From NCBI GenBank assembly GCA_947169005.1, contig CAMVOG010000041.1, positions 1 to 12,504 on the forward strand: a stretch of 12,504 nt of DNA, read 5' to 3'. The stretch is from an uncultured Clostridia bacterium (GTDB taxonomy: Bacteria; Bacillota; Clostridia; Oscillospirales; Oscillospiraceae). Shown here piece by piece: positions 1-5,535 of the stretch (position 1 is the first letter of the stretch; each line of letters begins with the position of its first letter). A program made the translations under genes and the position numbers. The notes under the pieces are model-generated. The model made no database searches, was not told the origin of the DNA, and saw only the letters and a program-made list of their open reading frames with translations.

Positions 1-1
1 G

Positions 2-2044
2 GAGCTGCACGGGGCCGTCGCCGCCCGGGACGAGGAGGCGGCGGGGCAGGCTCTTTCCGCCCTGGCGGAAGCGGCGGCCGAGGGGGCCTCCGCCGTTCTG
101 CGGCTGAAGGAGCTGCTCTCGCGCATGGAAACGGCCGTCAAGGAACGGGAGGGCCTTGAGGCCCTGGGGGAGCCTCTGCGGGAGTCCGTGACGCAGGTGG
201 AGCGGCTGGCGGAGGCCCTCTCCGCCCTGCGGGACGCGGCCCTGGTCCTCATAAGTCAGCTCCGCTTCGATCCCATCCTTTTCCGCGCCTCCCTGCGGGA
301 CTTCGGGATCGCTCTGAGCCTGGTCCGGGAGGCAGGGGACGGCGCAGCCGACGCCCTGCGGGAGGCGGCCGCGGCCTTTGAGACGGCGGAGCCCGCTCTC
401 GGGGAGCTGGGGGACGCCATGGGGGAGCTTTCCTCCTTCGCCGCCGCGCTGGCGCGGGCCTTTGCCGCCCTGCCCGACGCCTTCTCCGCCTTTTCCGAGG
501 CGGCGGAGGCTTTGAACGGCGTCCCCGCCCTAATCTCCGGCTCCGACGCGGCCCGGGACGCCCAGGAGGGTCTCCTGGCCGCCCTGGGGGACGTGTCCTC
601 CGGCCTTTCCGCGCTGAACGGGCGCGCCGCCTCTCTCTCCGGCGAGCTGACGGAGGCGCTTTCCGCCGTGAACGGCCAGCTCACGCGGGTGCTGGAGCTG
701 CTGCTGGACCGGGTGGAGAGCCTGCAGGAGGAGGCGGAAAGCCTGGACCTCTCCTCCCTTTTGGAGGACGCCTCCGACGAAGCCCCCGCCTCCGCCCCCT
801 CCGGGCGGCTGTCCCTCTGCGTGAACGAGGGCAGCGTGGAGGGGGACCGCAGCGTGGGCGGCATCGCCGGGTCCATGGCTCTGGAGCTGGAGCTGGACCC
901 GGAGGACGATTCTCCCCTGCAGCCCCGGTACGGGGCCAGCTACCGCAGCAAGGCGGTGCTGGACCGCTGCGCCCAGCGGGGCAACGTCCTCTGCAAGAAG
1001 GACTGCGTCGGCGGGCTCGTGGGGCGCATGGACCTGGGCAGCCTGGTGGGCTGCGAAAGCAGCGGCAGCGTGGAGGGCGGCGGCGACTACGTGGGCGGCG
1101 CGGCGGGCCTTTCCGAGGGAACGATCCGGGGCTGCTTCATCCGCGGCTCCGTCTCCGGCGGCAGCCGGGTGGGCGGCGCGGCGGGCAGCGGCAGCGTGAT
1201 CCGCTCCTGCGTGGTCCTGGCCCGGGTCAAGGGCTCCGGGGAGTACCTGGGGGCCGTGGCCGGGTGGGCGGAGCCCCGCTCCGGCAAGGTGACGGACAAC
1301 GTGTTCCTGGACCTGGGCGCGGCGGGCATCGACTCCGTCAGCTACGCGGGGGCGGCGGAGCCCGTATCCTATGAGGCGCTTGCCGCCCGGGAGGACCTGC
1401 CCGAGGGCTTCCTGCGCTTCACGCTGACGCTGAAGGCCGAGGGAGAAACCGTGGTGTCGCTGCCCTTCTCCTTCGGGGAAGACCTGAGCCGGTTTGCGCT
1501 GCCCCCGGCGCCGGAAAAGGAAGGGTACTTCGGCCGCTGGCCCGCTCTGTCGGCTGAGGACGCCGTCGGGGACCTCAGCCTGGAGGCCGTTTACAGCCGC
1601 CTGATCCCGCTGCTCCCCAGCGTGGCCGTGACGGCGGAGGGCTTCCCCCTGGCCTATGCCGAGGGCAGCTTCACGGACCGGGCGGCGCTGGAGGCGGAGG
1701 AGCTTTCCGCCGAGGACGGCGCGCGGCGCTATGTCCTGCGCCTCACGGGGGAGGAAGCCCCCTTGCCCCTGGCCCTGCGCCTGCGCACGGAGGGCGAAGC
1801 GCCCCGGCTCTTCCTGGAGGACGGGGCGGAGCGGCGGGAGCTGCGCTATACCGTCCGGGGCAGCTACATCTGTTTTACCGTGCCGGAGGCCGCCTGCACC
1901 CTGCTACTGACGCCGGAAAAGCAGGCTCCCTCCCTGCTGCTCCCCCTCTGCGCGGGCGGCGCGGTCCTCTTGCTGCTTCTGCTGCTCCTCCTGCTGCGCA
2001 GGCGGCACAAAAAGGGAAAAACGAAACAAAGCAGCGCGTCGTAG
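2..2044 (+). CDS. GLUG-repeat surface protein, membrane-anchored (5' partial)
   Basis: The frame is open from base 2, so the true start lies left of the window; the ATG at 125 is only an internal Met. About 680 codons are visible. Bases 2-800 encode an Ala/Glu/Leu-rich, probably helical or coiled-coil region. Bases about 813-1270 encode five degenerate GLUG-type repeats with the pattern G-x-V-x-G-x-x-x-V-G-G-x-x-G. Bases about 1415-1600 resemble an InlB/Listeria-Bacteroides beta repeat (FGEDLSRFALPPAP, then GYFGRWPAL and AVYSR). A beta-rich segment follows. The C-terminus (bases 1921-2030) has a hydrophobic helix with ten consecutive leucines, then RRRHKKGK, which fits a single-pass anchor with a cytoplasmic positive tail. 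The signal peptide would lie upstream. GLUG repeats occur in bacterial surface proteins; no enzymatic motif is visible. I infer an extracellular adhesion or structural role, and the specific function is unknown. It is convergent with tmcAL. Confidence 0.85.
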   Translation, partial: ELHGAVAARDEEAAGQALSALAEAAAEGASAVLRLKELLSRMETAVKEREGLEALGEPLRESVTQVERLAEALSALRDAALVLISQLRFDPILFRASLRDFGIALSLVREAGDGAADALREAAAAFETAEPALGELGDAMGELSSFAAALARAFAALPDAFSAFSEAAEALNGVPALISGSDAARDAQEGLLAALGDVSSGLSALNGRAASLSGELTEALSAVNGQLTRVLELLLDRVESLQEEAESLDLSSLLEDASDEAPASAPSGRLSLCVNEGSVEGDRSVGGIAGSMALELELDPEDDSPLQPRYGASYRSKAVLDRCAQRGNVLCKKDCVGGLVGRMDLGSLVGCESSGSVEGGGDYVGGAAGLSEGTIRGCFIRGSVSGGSRVGGAAGSGSVIRSCVVLARVKGSGEYLGAVAGWAEPRSGKVTDNVFLDLGAAGIDSVSYAGAAEPVSYEALAAREDLPEGFLRFTLTLKAEGETVVSLPFSFGEDLSRFALPPAPEKEGYFGRWPALSAEDAVGDLSLEAVYSRLIPLLPSVAVTAEGFPLAYAEGSFTDRAALEAEELSAEDGARRYVLRLTGEEAPLPLALRLRTEGEAPRLFLEDGAERRELRYTVRGSYICFTVPEAACTLLLTPEKQAPSLLLPLCAGGAVLLLLLLLLLLRRRHKKGKTKQSSAS
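813..1270 (+). repeat. Five degenerate GLUG-type protein repeats
   Basis: Five copies of a roughly 21-residue unit are visible in the translation. They start near bases 813, 967, 1051, 1132 and 1207. Typical cores are GSVEGDRSVGGIAG, GNVLCKKDCVGGLVG, GSVEGGGDYVGGAAG and GSVSGGSRVGGAAG; the fifth (RVKGSGEYLGAVAG) is the most diverged. Most units begin with Cys, which could allow disulfide or other cross-strand contacts; that is inference. An acidic insert of about 30 residues separates units one and two. Confidence 0.75.
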
Positions 2045-2063
2045 AATCCTCTGCGACGCGCTG
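2032..2063 (+). terminator. Strong hairpin at the end of the GLUG gene
   Basis: CAGCGCGTCG (2032-2041) pairs perfectly with CGACGCGCTG (2054-2063), a 10-bp GC-rich stem with a 12-base loop. The TAG stop codon (2042-2044) is the first thing in the loop, so the left arm is coding sequence. Only a short TT follows on the plus strand, and on the minus strand the hairpin is not followed by a clear T-tract. It is a plausible terminator or mRNA 3' end stabiliser but not a textbook intrinsic terminator. Confidence 0.5.
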
Positions 2064-2065
2064 TT

Positions 2066-2482
2066 CCTCATTGTCCATTGGGAATCTCTAAAGACTCTAT
2101 CAACAAATAATCATTACGCTTGGGGTGGACATGCGTCCTGCCTTCCCCTTGGGGGAAGGTGCCCCAGTGCGCACACTGGGGCGGATGAGGGGCTTGCACC
2201 CACTTTGATAATTGAAGAGGCTATCTTGATGTGAAAGTAAGCAAAATCACATCAAAAGCCCTGGCGCTGAATCCAACCGTCAGCAAGCCCCTCATCTACG
2301 ACTCGCTGCGCTCGCTTGCATAAGTTCCGCCGACCAATCAACCTTCGCCTGATGGCTCGGTTTCTTGGGGCGTCACTTAAGTCGCCTGCGGGCGACAGCT
2401 TCCCCCAAGGGGAAGCCAGGAGACGCTTCCCGCTACCGTCTTCTTAAAATGATAGTTTTTAGAGGTCCCTCATTGTCCATTG
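2066..2482. mobile_element. MITE-like nested-palindrome element with flanking 15-bp direct repeats
   Basis: The identical 15-mer CCTCATTGTCCATTG occurs at 2066-2080 and 2468-2482. Between them (2081-2467) lies a non-coding element with imperfect inverted ends. CTCTAAAGACT (2086-2096) pairs with AGTTTTTAGAG (2454-2464). The near-palindrome CCTTCCCCTTGGGGGAAGG (2141-2159) is mirrored by GCTTCCCCCAAGGGGAAGC (2398-2416). Further hairpins are CCCCAGTG/CACTGGGG (2162-2181) and GTCGCC/GGCGAC (2381-2396). A concentric pair, GATGAGGGGCTTGC (2184-2197) with its exact complement (2283-2296), encloses TTGATGTGA (2226-2234) with TCACATCAA (2247-2255). No transposase is encoded. This fits a non-autonomous, MITE-like dispersed repeat, although a target duplication of 15 bp would be long. 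It fills the whole gap between two convergent genes and could fold into a large bidirectional hairpin. Confidence 0.7.
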
Positions 2483-2503
2483 TCCATTGTCAATTGTCCA
2501 TTA
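2469..2503. repeat. Heptamer array, unit TC(C/A)ATTG, overlapping the tmcAL stop
   Basis: Five 7-bp units in one register start at 2469, 2476, 2483, 2490 and 2497: CTCATTG, TCCATTG (twice), TCAATTG and TCCATTA. The TCA at 2490-2492, read on the minus strand, is the TGA stop of tmcAL, so the array encodes the last residues of that protein. The first two units are repeated at 2067-2080, on the other side of the MITE-like element. Confidence 0.85.
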
Positions 2504-3695
2504 TGACCGCCCCTCGCTCCCACTCCTGTCCGCCGCGGCGCTCGGCGGGGTCCGGGCGGCAGAGGGCCAGCAGGTCCGTGGCCCGGACCTCCAGGGCAAA
2601 GAGCCTTCGGGCCGCCTCCGACATGCCGCGGACGGCGGCGGGCTTCGTCAGAACGGGGACGCTCCCCCGCTCCGCCGCCTCCCGCAGCAGCAGGCGGCCG
2701 CGCGCGTTCAGCGCCAGGACCCGGGCGTAGGGCGGCGTCCCGGCGGCGTCCCCGGCCCGGATGCCCAGCCAGGCGCAGCAGAGGATGCGGCGCAGGCGGG
2801 CGGCGGCATAGCGCTTCGTCTTCACGGCGGAGAGGAAGGCCGTCACGCTGCCCGCGGTCCCGGCGGCCCTGGCCAGGCGCTTTTCCAGCCCCTCGGACAC
2901 GTCGGGCAGGGCGGCGAAGTCCGCCTCCTCCATCGTCCGCAGCTTCGCCAGGAGCATCTGCTCCGCGTCCCGCAGAAAGAGGGGGTCCCGCCCCGCCGCC
3001 GACTCCGCCCGGTAAAGGGCCATAGCCGCGGGGGGCACGGATCCGTCCACCGCCTCCCCGTTCAGCAGCCGCCTGCGCAGGGCGGAGGCGGAAATCAGCT
3101 CTCCCGCCCCCTCCGCGGCGTCGTGGGCCGGGCCCTCCCGCCGGACGGGCAGCTGCTCCATGCCGCTTCCCAGCCGCCCCAGGGCCTTGGCGTATTCCAC
3201 GGCCAGCAGGTCGTTGGGCGCTTTGAGCCAGGCGAAGTCCCGCCCCGTCAGCCGCTCCAGGGCCCGCTGACGGGCGGCGGCGAAGGAAAGGCCCTCCGCC
3301 AGCTCTTCCTTCAAGAAAGGAGAAAGGGCCGGGTCCTCCAAAAGGGCGGCGGTCTCCCGCAGGCGGGCGGCGTCCCCGCTCTCGGAGCCGAAGGAAAGGG
3401 CGTCCACGCAGCCGAGCCCCGCCAGCAGCCCCACGGCTCCCCGGGCGAAGCCCTCCGCCGAGGACAGGGCCCAGGGCAGGGGCAGCTCCAGCACCAGGTC
3501 CGCCCCGCAGCGCAGGGCGGCGGCGGCCCGGACGTGCTTGGCGAATACGGCGGGCTCCCCCCGCTGGACGAAGCTGCCGCTCATGACGCAGACGACGCCG
3601 CCGTCCGGGCCCAGGGCGGCCCGGGTGCGGGCCAGATGCAGGGCGTGTCCCTTGTGAAAAGGGTTGTATTCCGCGACGATCCCGGCGGTTTTCAT
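2490..3695 (-). CDS. tmcAL: tRNA(Met) cytidine acetate ligase TmcAL (YlbM family)
   Basis: This 401-residue protein matches the family length of about 400. TmcAL activates acetate with ATP and acetylates the wobble cytidine (C34) of elongator tRNA-Met, improving AUG/AUA discrimination. Visible family features are a nucleotidyltransferase N-terminus with the HxGH motif (H14-K-G-H17, in YNPFHKGHALH), MSGSFVQRGEPA at 38-49, DLVLELP, SFGSESGD near 101-108, a SASALRRRL segment, and a C-terminal KTKRYAAARLRR block. I chose the ATG at 3693-3695 because the family begins exactly at MKTAGIVAEYNPF and GGGAGGG lies about 10 bases upstream. The longer open frame to 3860 adds an AT-rich, non-homologous tail and crosses into ackA. 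The last residues (IMDN, then stop) come from a heptamer repeat. It is divergent from ackA, another acetate enzyme. Confidence 0.93.
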   Translation of the reverse strand: MKTAGIVAEYNPFHKGHALHLARTRAALGPDGGVVCVMSGSFVQRGEPAVFAKHVRAAAALRCGADLVLELPLPWALSSAEGFARGAVGLLAGLGCVDALSFGSESGDAARLRETAALLEDPALSPFLKEELAEGLSFAAARQRALERLTGRDFAWLKAPNDLLAVEYAKALGRLGSGMEQLPVRREGPAHDAAEGAGELISASALRRRLLNGEAVDGSVPPAAMALYRAESAAGRDPLFLRDAEQMLLAKLRTMEEADFAALPDVSEGLEKRLARAAGTAGSVTAFLSAVKTKRYAAARLRRILCCAWLGIRAGDAAGTPPYARVLALNARGRLLLREAAERGSVPVLTKPAAVRGMSEAARRLFALEVRATDLLALCRPDPAERRGGQEWERGAVIMDN

Positions 3696-3769
3696 GGGCG
3701 ACCCTCCCAAAAATACGCAAAAAGCAAAAATTTTTCCGCAAAACGGTTGTTTTATCCGCGGAAAGAGTT

Positions 3770-3795
3770 TAAAATAATCGGGTATGATTATTTTA
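3770..3795. promoter_or_regulatory. Perfect inverted repeat in the tmcAL/ackA divergent promoter region
   Basis: TAAAATAATC (3770-3779) and GATTATTTTA (3786-3795) are exact reverse complements separated by GGGTAT. The 145-bp gap between the two starts (3696-3840) is AT-rich, unlike the coding DNA. A -10-like TATGAT (3783-3788) lies across the centre of the repeat, but I find no convincing -35 for it. The symmetry and position suit an operator shared by both genes. A weaker 7-bp inverted pair, TTTCCGC/GCGGAAA, lies at 3733-3739 and 3758-3764. Confidence 0.5.
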
Positions 3796-3840
3796 GACCA
3801 TCGCTTCTTATATTTCAATAGGAAAGGAATCTGATTACCA

Positions 3841-5043
3841 ATGAATATCTTAGTTATCAACGCGGGCAGCTCCTCCCTGAAGTATCAGCTCATGGACCCC
3901 GATACCGGGGCCGTGACCGCCAAGGGTCTCTGCGAGCGCATCGGCATCGACGGACGGCTGACCCACAAGGTCCCCGCCGCCGACAAGAAGGTGGAGAAGG
4001 ACATCCCCATGCCCACCCACAAGGAGGCCATTGAGGCCGTTATGGCCATTCTCGTGGACCCCGTGGACGGCGTCATCAAGTCCGTGGACGAGATCGACGC
4101 GGTGGGCCATCGCGTGCTGCACGGCGGCGACAAGTTCGTGGCCTCCTGCATCGTGGACGAGGCCTGCAAGCAGGCCATCCGGGACTGCATCCCCCTGGGC
4201 CCCCTCCACAACCCCGCCAACCTCATGGGCATTGAGGCCTGCGAGAAGGCCATGCCCGGCAAGCCCCAGGTGGCCGTGTTCGACACCGCCTTCCACATGA
4301 CCATGCCCCCCAAGGCCTACCGCTACGCCATCCCCACCGAGTACTACACCGAGGATCACCTGCGCCGCTACGGTTTCCACGGCACCTCTCACCGCTTCGT
4401 TTCCCGCCGCTGCATTGAGCTGATGGGCAAGAAGCCCGAGGAGCTGAAGATCATCGTGGCGCACCTGGGCAACGGCTCCTCCCTCTCCGCCGTGAAGGAC
4501 GGCAAGTGCCAGGATACCTCCATGGGCCTCTCCCCTCTGGCCGGCGTCCCCATGGGCACCCGCTCCGGCGACATCGACCCCTGCGTGGCCCAGTACATTA
4601 TGAATAAGGAAGGCATGACGGCGGACGAGTGCCTGAATATGCTCAACAAGAAGTCCGGCATGCTGGCCCTCTCCGGCGTTTCCTCCGACTTCCGCGATAT
4701 CGAGGCCGAGGCCGCCAAGGGCAACGAGGACTGCAAGCTGGCCCTGGATAAGTTCTGCTACGAGGTGAAGAAGTACATCGGCGCCTACGCCGCCGCCCTG
4801 GGCGGGCTGGACTGCCTGGTCTTCACCGCCGGCGTCGGCGAGAACGCCCCCACCACCCGCGCCTCCATCTGCGAGGGGCTGGAGTATCTGGGCATCAAGC
4901 TGGACCCCGAGAAGAACAACGTCCGCGGCAAGGAGGCCGTTATCTCCGCCGCCGATTCCAAGGTCACCGTCTGGGTCATCCCCACCAACGAGGAGCTCAT
5001 GATCGCCCAGGACACCCAGGAGATCGTCAGCGCCCTGAAGTGA
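3841..5043 (+). CDS. ackA: Acetate kinase
   Basis: This 400-residue cytoplasmic enzyme catalyses acetyl phosphate + ADP = acetate + ATP, the ATP-yielding last step of acetate fermentation. All catalytic or binding residues known from the Methanosarcina enzyme fall at the same numbers here: N7 (NAGSSSLKYQ), R91 (GHRVLHGG), H123 (GPLHNPAN), D148 (VFDTAFH), H180 (YGFHGTSHR), R241 (MGTRSGDIDP) and E384 (NEELMIAQD). It is therefore full length and probably active. The start is supported by AGGAAAGGAA ending 11 bases upstream. Codon use is strongly biased to C- and G-ending codons (AAG, GAG, GGC, ATC), as expected for a highly expressed central enzyme. A strong terminator at 5096-5130 makes it a single-gene unit. 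No pta gene is present in the window. Confidence 0.97.
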   Translation: MNILVINAGSSSLKYQLMDPDTGAVTAKGLCERIGIDGRLTHKVPAADKKVEKDIPMPTHKEAIEAVMAILVDPVDGVIKSVDEIDAVGHRVLHGGDKFVASCIVDEACKQAIRDCIPLGPLHNPANLMGIEACEKAMPGKPQVAVFDTAFHMTMPPKAYRYAIPTEYYTEDHLRRYGFHGTSHRFVSRRCIELMGKKPEELKIIVAHLGNGSSLSAVKDGKCQDTSMGLSPLAGVPMGTRSGDIDPCVAQYIMNKEGMTADECLNMLNKKSGMLALSGVSSDFRDIEAEAAKGNEDCKLALDKFCYEVKKYIGAYAAALGGLDCLVFTAGVGENAPTTRASICEGLEYLGIKLDPEKNNVRGKEAVISAADSKVTVWVIPTNEELMIAQDTQEIVSALK

Positions 5044-5046
5044 TTT

Positions 5047-5081
5047 TCAGCACTCAGGAAAGAGTACTCAGCACTCAGTAT
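5047..5081. repeat. Heptamer array, unit TCAGNAC, just after the ackA stop
   Basis: Five units lie in one 7-bp register at 5047 (TCAGCAC), 5054 (TCAGGAA), 5061 (AGAGTAC, degenerate), 5068 (TCAGCAC) and 5075 (TCAGTAT). The array starts three bases after the ackA stop codon and ends before the ackA terminator, so it would be transcribed in the ackA 3' UTR. Confidence 0.65.
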
Positions 5082-5095
5082 ACCGCATGAACGCG

Positions 5096-5130
5096 CATCC
5101 GCCATTTCTTCGGAAGTGGCGGATGTTTTT
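5096..5130 (+). terminator. Rho-independent terminator of ackA
   Basis: CATCCGCCATTTC (5096-5108) pairs with GAAGTGGCGGATG (5113-5125) through 13 base pairs, one of them G-U, closed by a TTCG tetraloop. Five T residues follow at 5126-5130. GC-rich stem, stable loop and T-tract are all present. Confidence 0.93.
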
Positions 5131-5187
5131 GTCACTAATTTTTCCAATATTGTTATCCTTTTGGCCCTTTTCTTGCGTGCGGAAACG

Positions 5188-5196
5188 TGATACAAT
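5188..5196 (+). promoter_or_regulatory. Candidate extended -10 promoter
   Basis: TGATACAAT matches the extended -10 pattern TGnTATAAT with one mismatch in the hexamer. No good -35 stands at 16-18 bp; TTGCGT (5173-5178) is only 12 bp away. A transcript would start near 5203, pass through a small TTGCC/GGCAA stem (5202-5226), the possible pseudoknot at 5251-5293 and the heptamer array, and reach the solute-binding protein gene. The short GCAAAA/TTTTGC stem followed by six T residues (5223-5242) could end some of these transcripts, but it is weak. Confidence 0.35.
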
Positions 5197-5250
5197 AAGC
5201 CTTGCCACAGAGGCGGACGGGGGCAAAAACTTTTGCTTTTTTCGGCAAAC

Positions 5251-5293
5251 GGACGGAACATTCCCGCTCCCGCCCCGTCCAATATAGAGCGGG
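5251..5293 (+). other. Possible H-type pseudoknot in an untranslated leader
   Basis: Two perfect stems interleave. GGACGG (5251-5256) pairs with CCGTCC (5275-5280). CCCGCTC (5263-5269) pairs with GAGCGGG (5287-5293). The connecting loops are 6, 5 and 6 bases, sizes compatible with an H-type fold, and an A-rich stretch follows. An alternative simple stem GCCCCG/CGGGGC (5272-5277/5290-5295) competes. It matches no riboswitch class I recognise, and chance pairing in GC-rich DNA is a real alternative. Confidence 0.25.
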
Positions 5294-5321
5294 GCAAAAA
5301 ACAGACGCAGCTATCGCTTTT

Positions 5322-5440
5322 AATCTTTAATCTTCAATCTTCAATCTTCAATCTTCAATCTTCAATCTTCAATCTTTAATCTTTAATCTTCAATCTTCAA
5401 TCTTCAAACTTTAATCTTTAAACTTTAATCTTCAAACTCC
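5322..5440. repeat. Long heptamer array, 16 units of AATCTTC and variants
   Basis: Sixteen complete 7-bp units run without interruption from 5322 to 5433, followed by one decayed unit (AAACTCC, 5434-5440). Nine or more are AATCTTC; variants are AATCTTT and AAACTTT, with changes at the third and last positions only. Read in another phase the unit is TCAATCT, which shares the TCAA core with other arrays in the window. The array is pyrimidine-rich on the plus strand and lies just upstream of the promoter at 5455-5483. Confidence 0.97.
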
Positions 5441-5454
5441 CCCCCGATACAACT

Positions 5455-5483
5455 TTGATGCATAGGGCGCATAGCCTTATGAT
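5455..5483 (+). promoter_or_regulatory. Sigma-A-type promoter of the sugar import operon, with inverted repeat
   Basis: TTGATG (5455-5460) and TATGAT (5478-5483) are separated by exactly 17 bases and match the vegetative consensus at 4/6 and 5/6 positions. The predicted start near 5490 leaves a leader of about 45 bases before the ATG at 5536. Between the hexamers CATAGGGC (5461-5468) and GCCTTATG (5474-5481) form an 8-bp inverted repeat with one mismatch. A repressor bound there would block polymerase, so this is a candidate operator for sugar control. Confidence 0.6.
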
Positions 5484-5535
5484 ACAAGCCCAATACGAAC
5501 ACCCACAGAAAAATGATATATAAAGGAGAAGGGAC

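Noticed and set aside
125..127. ATG at 125 as the start of the GLUG-repeat gene
   Set aside because: The frame stays open upstream to base 2 with the same Ala/Glu-rich composition, there is no signal peptide after this ATG, and no clear ribosome binding site precedes it.
2487..3821. Plus-strand open frame of 444 codons opposite tmcAL
   Set aside because: TmcAL on the minus strand has clear family motifs along its full length. The plus-strand translation is Gln/Gly/Arg-rich with no domain and starts within the heptamer array.
3693..3860. Longer start for tmcAL, extending to 3860
   Set aside because: The added 55 residues are coded by AT-rich intergenic DNA and the start of ackA, lack family similarity, and would place the gene over the ackA start. 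The start at 3695 has its own ribosome binding site.
3850..4464. Minus-strand open frame of 204 codons inside ackA
   Set aside because: It is antisense to a complete acetate kinase with all active-site residues. Its Gly/His/Val-rich composition follows from the biased ackA codons.
5087..5287. Small plus-strand open frame of 66 codons after ackA
   Set aside because: It begins in front of the ackA terminator and reads through its hairpin, has no ribosome binding site, and shows no recognisable protein features beyond chance hydrophobic residues.
5322..5440. CRISPR array
   Set aside because: The repeats are 7 bp, contiguous and without unique spacers, and no cas genes are present.
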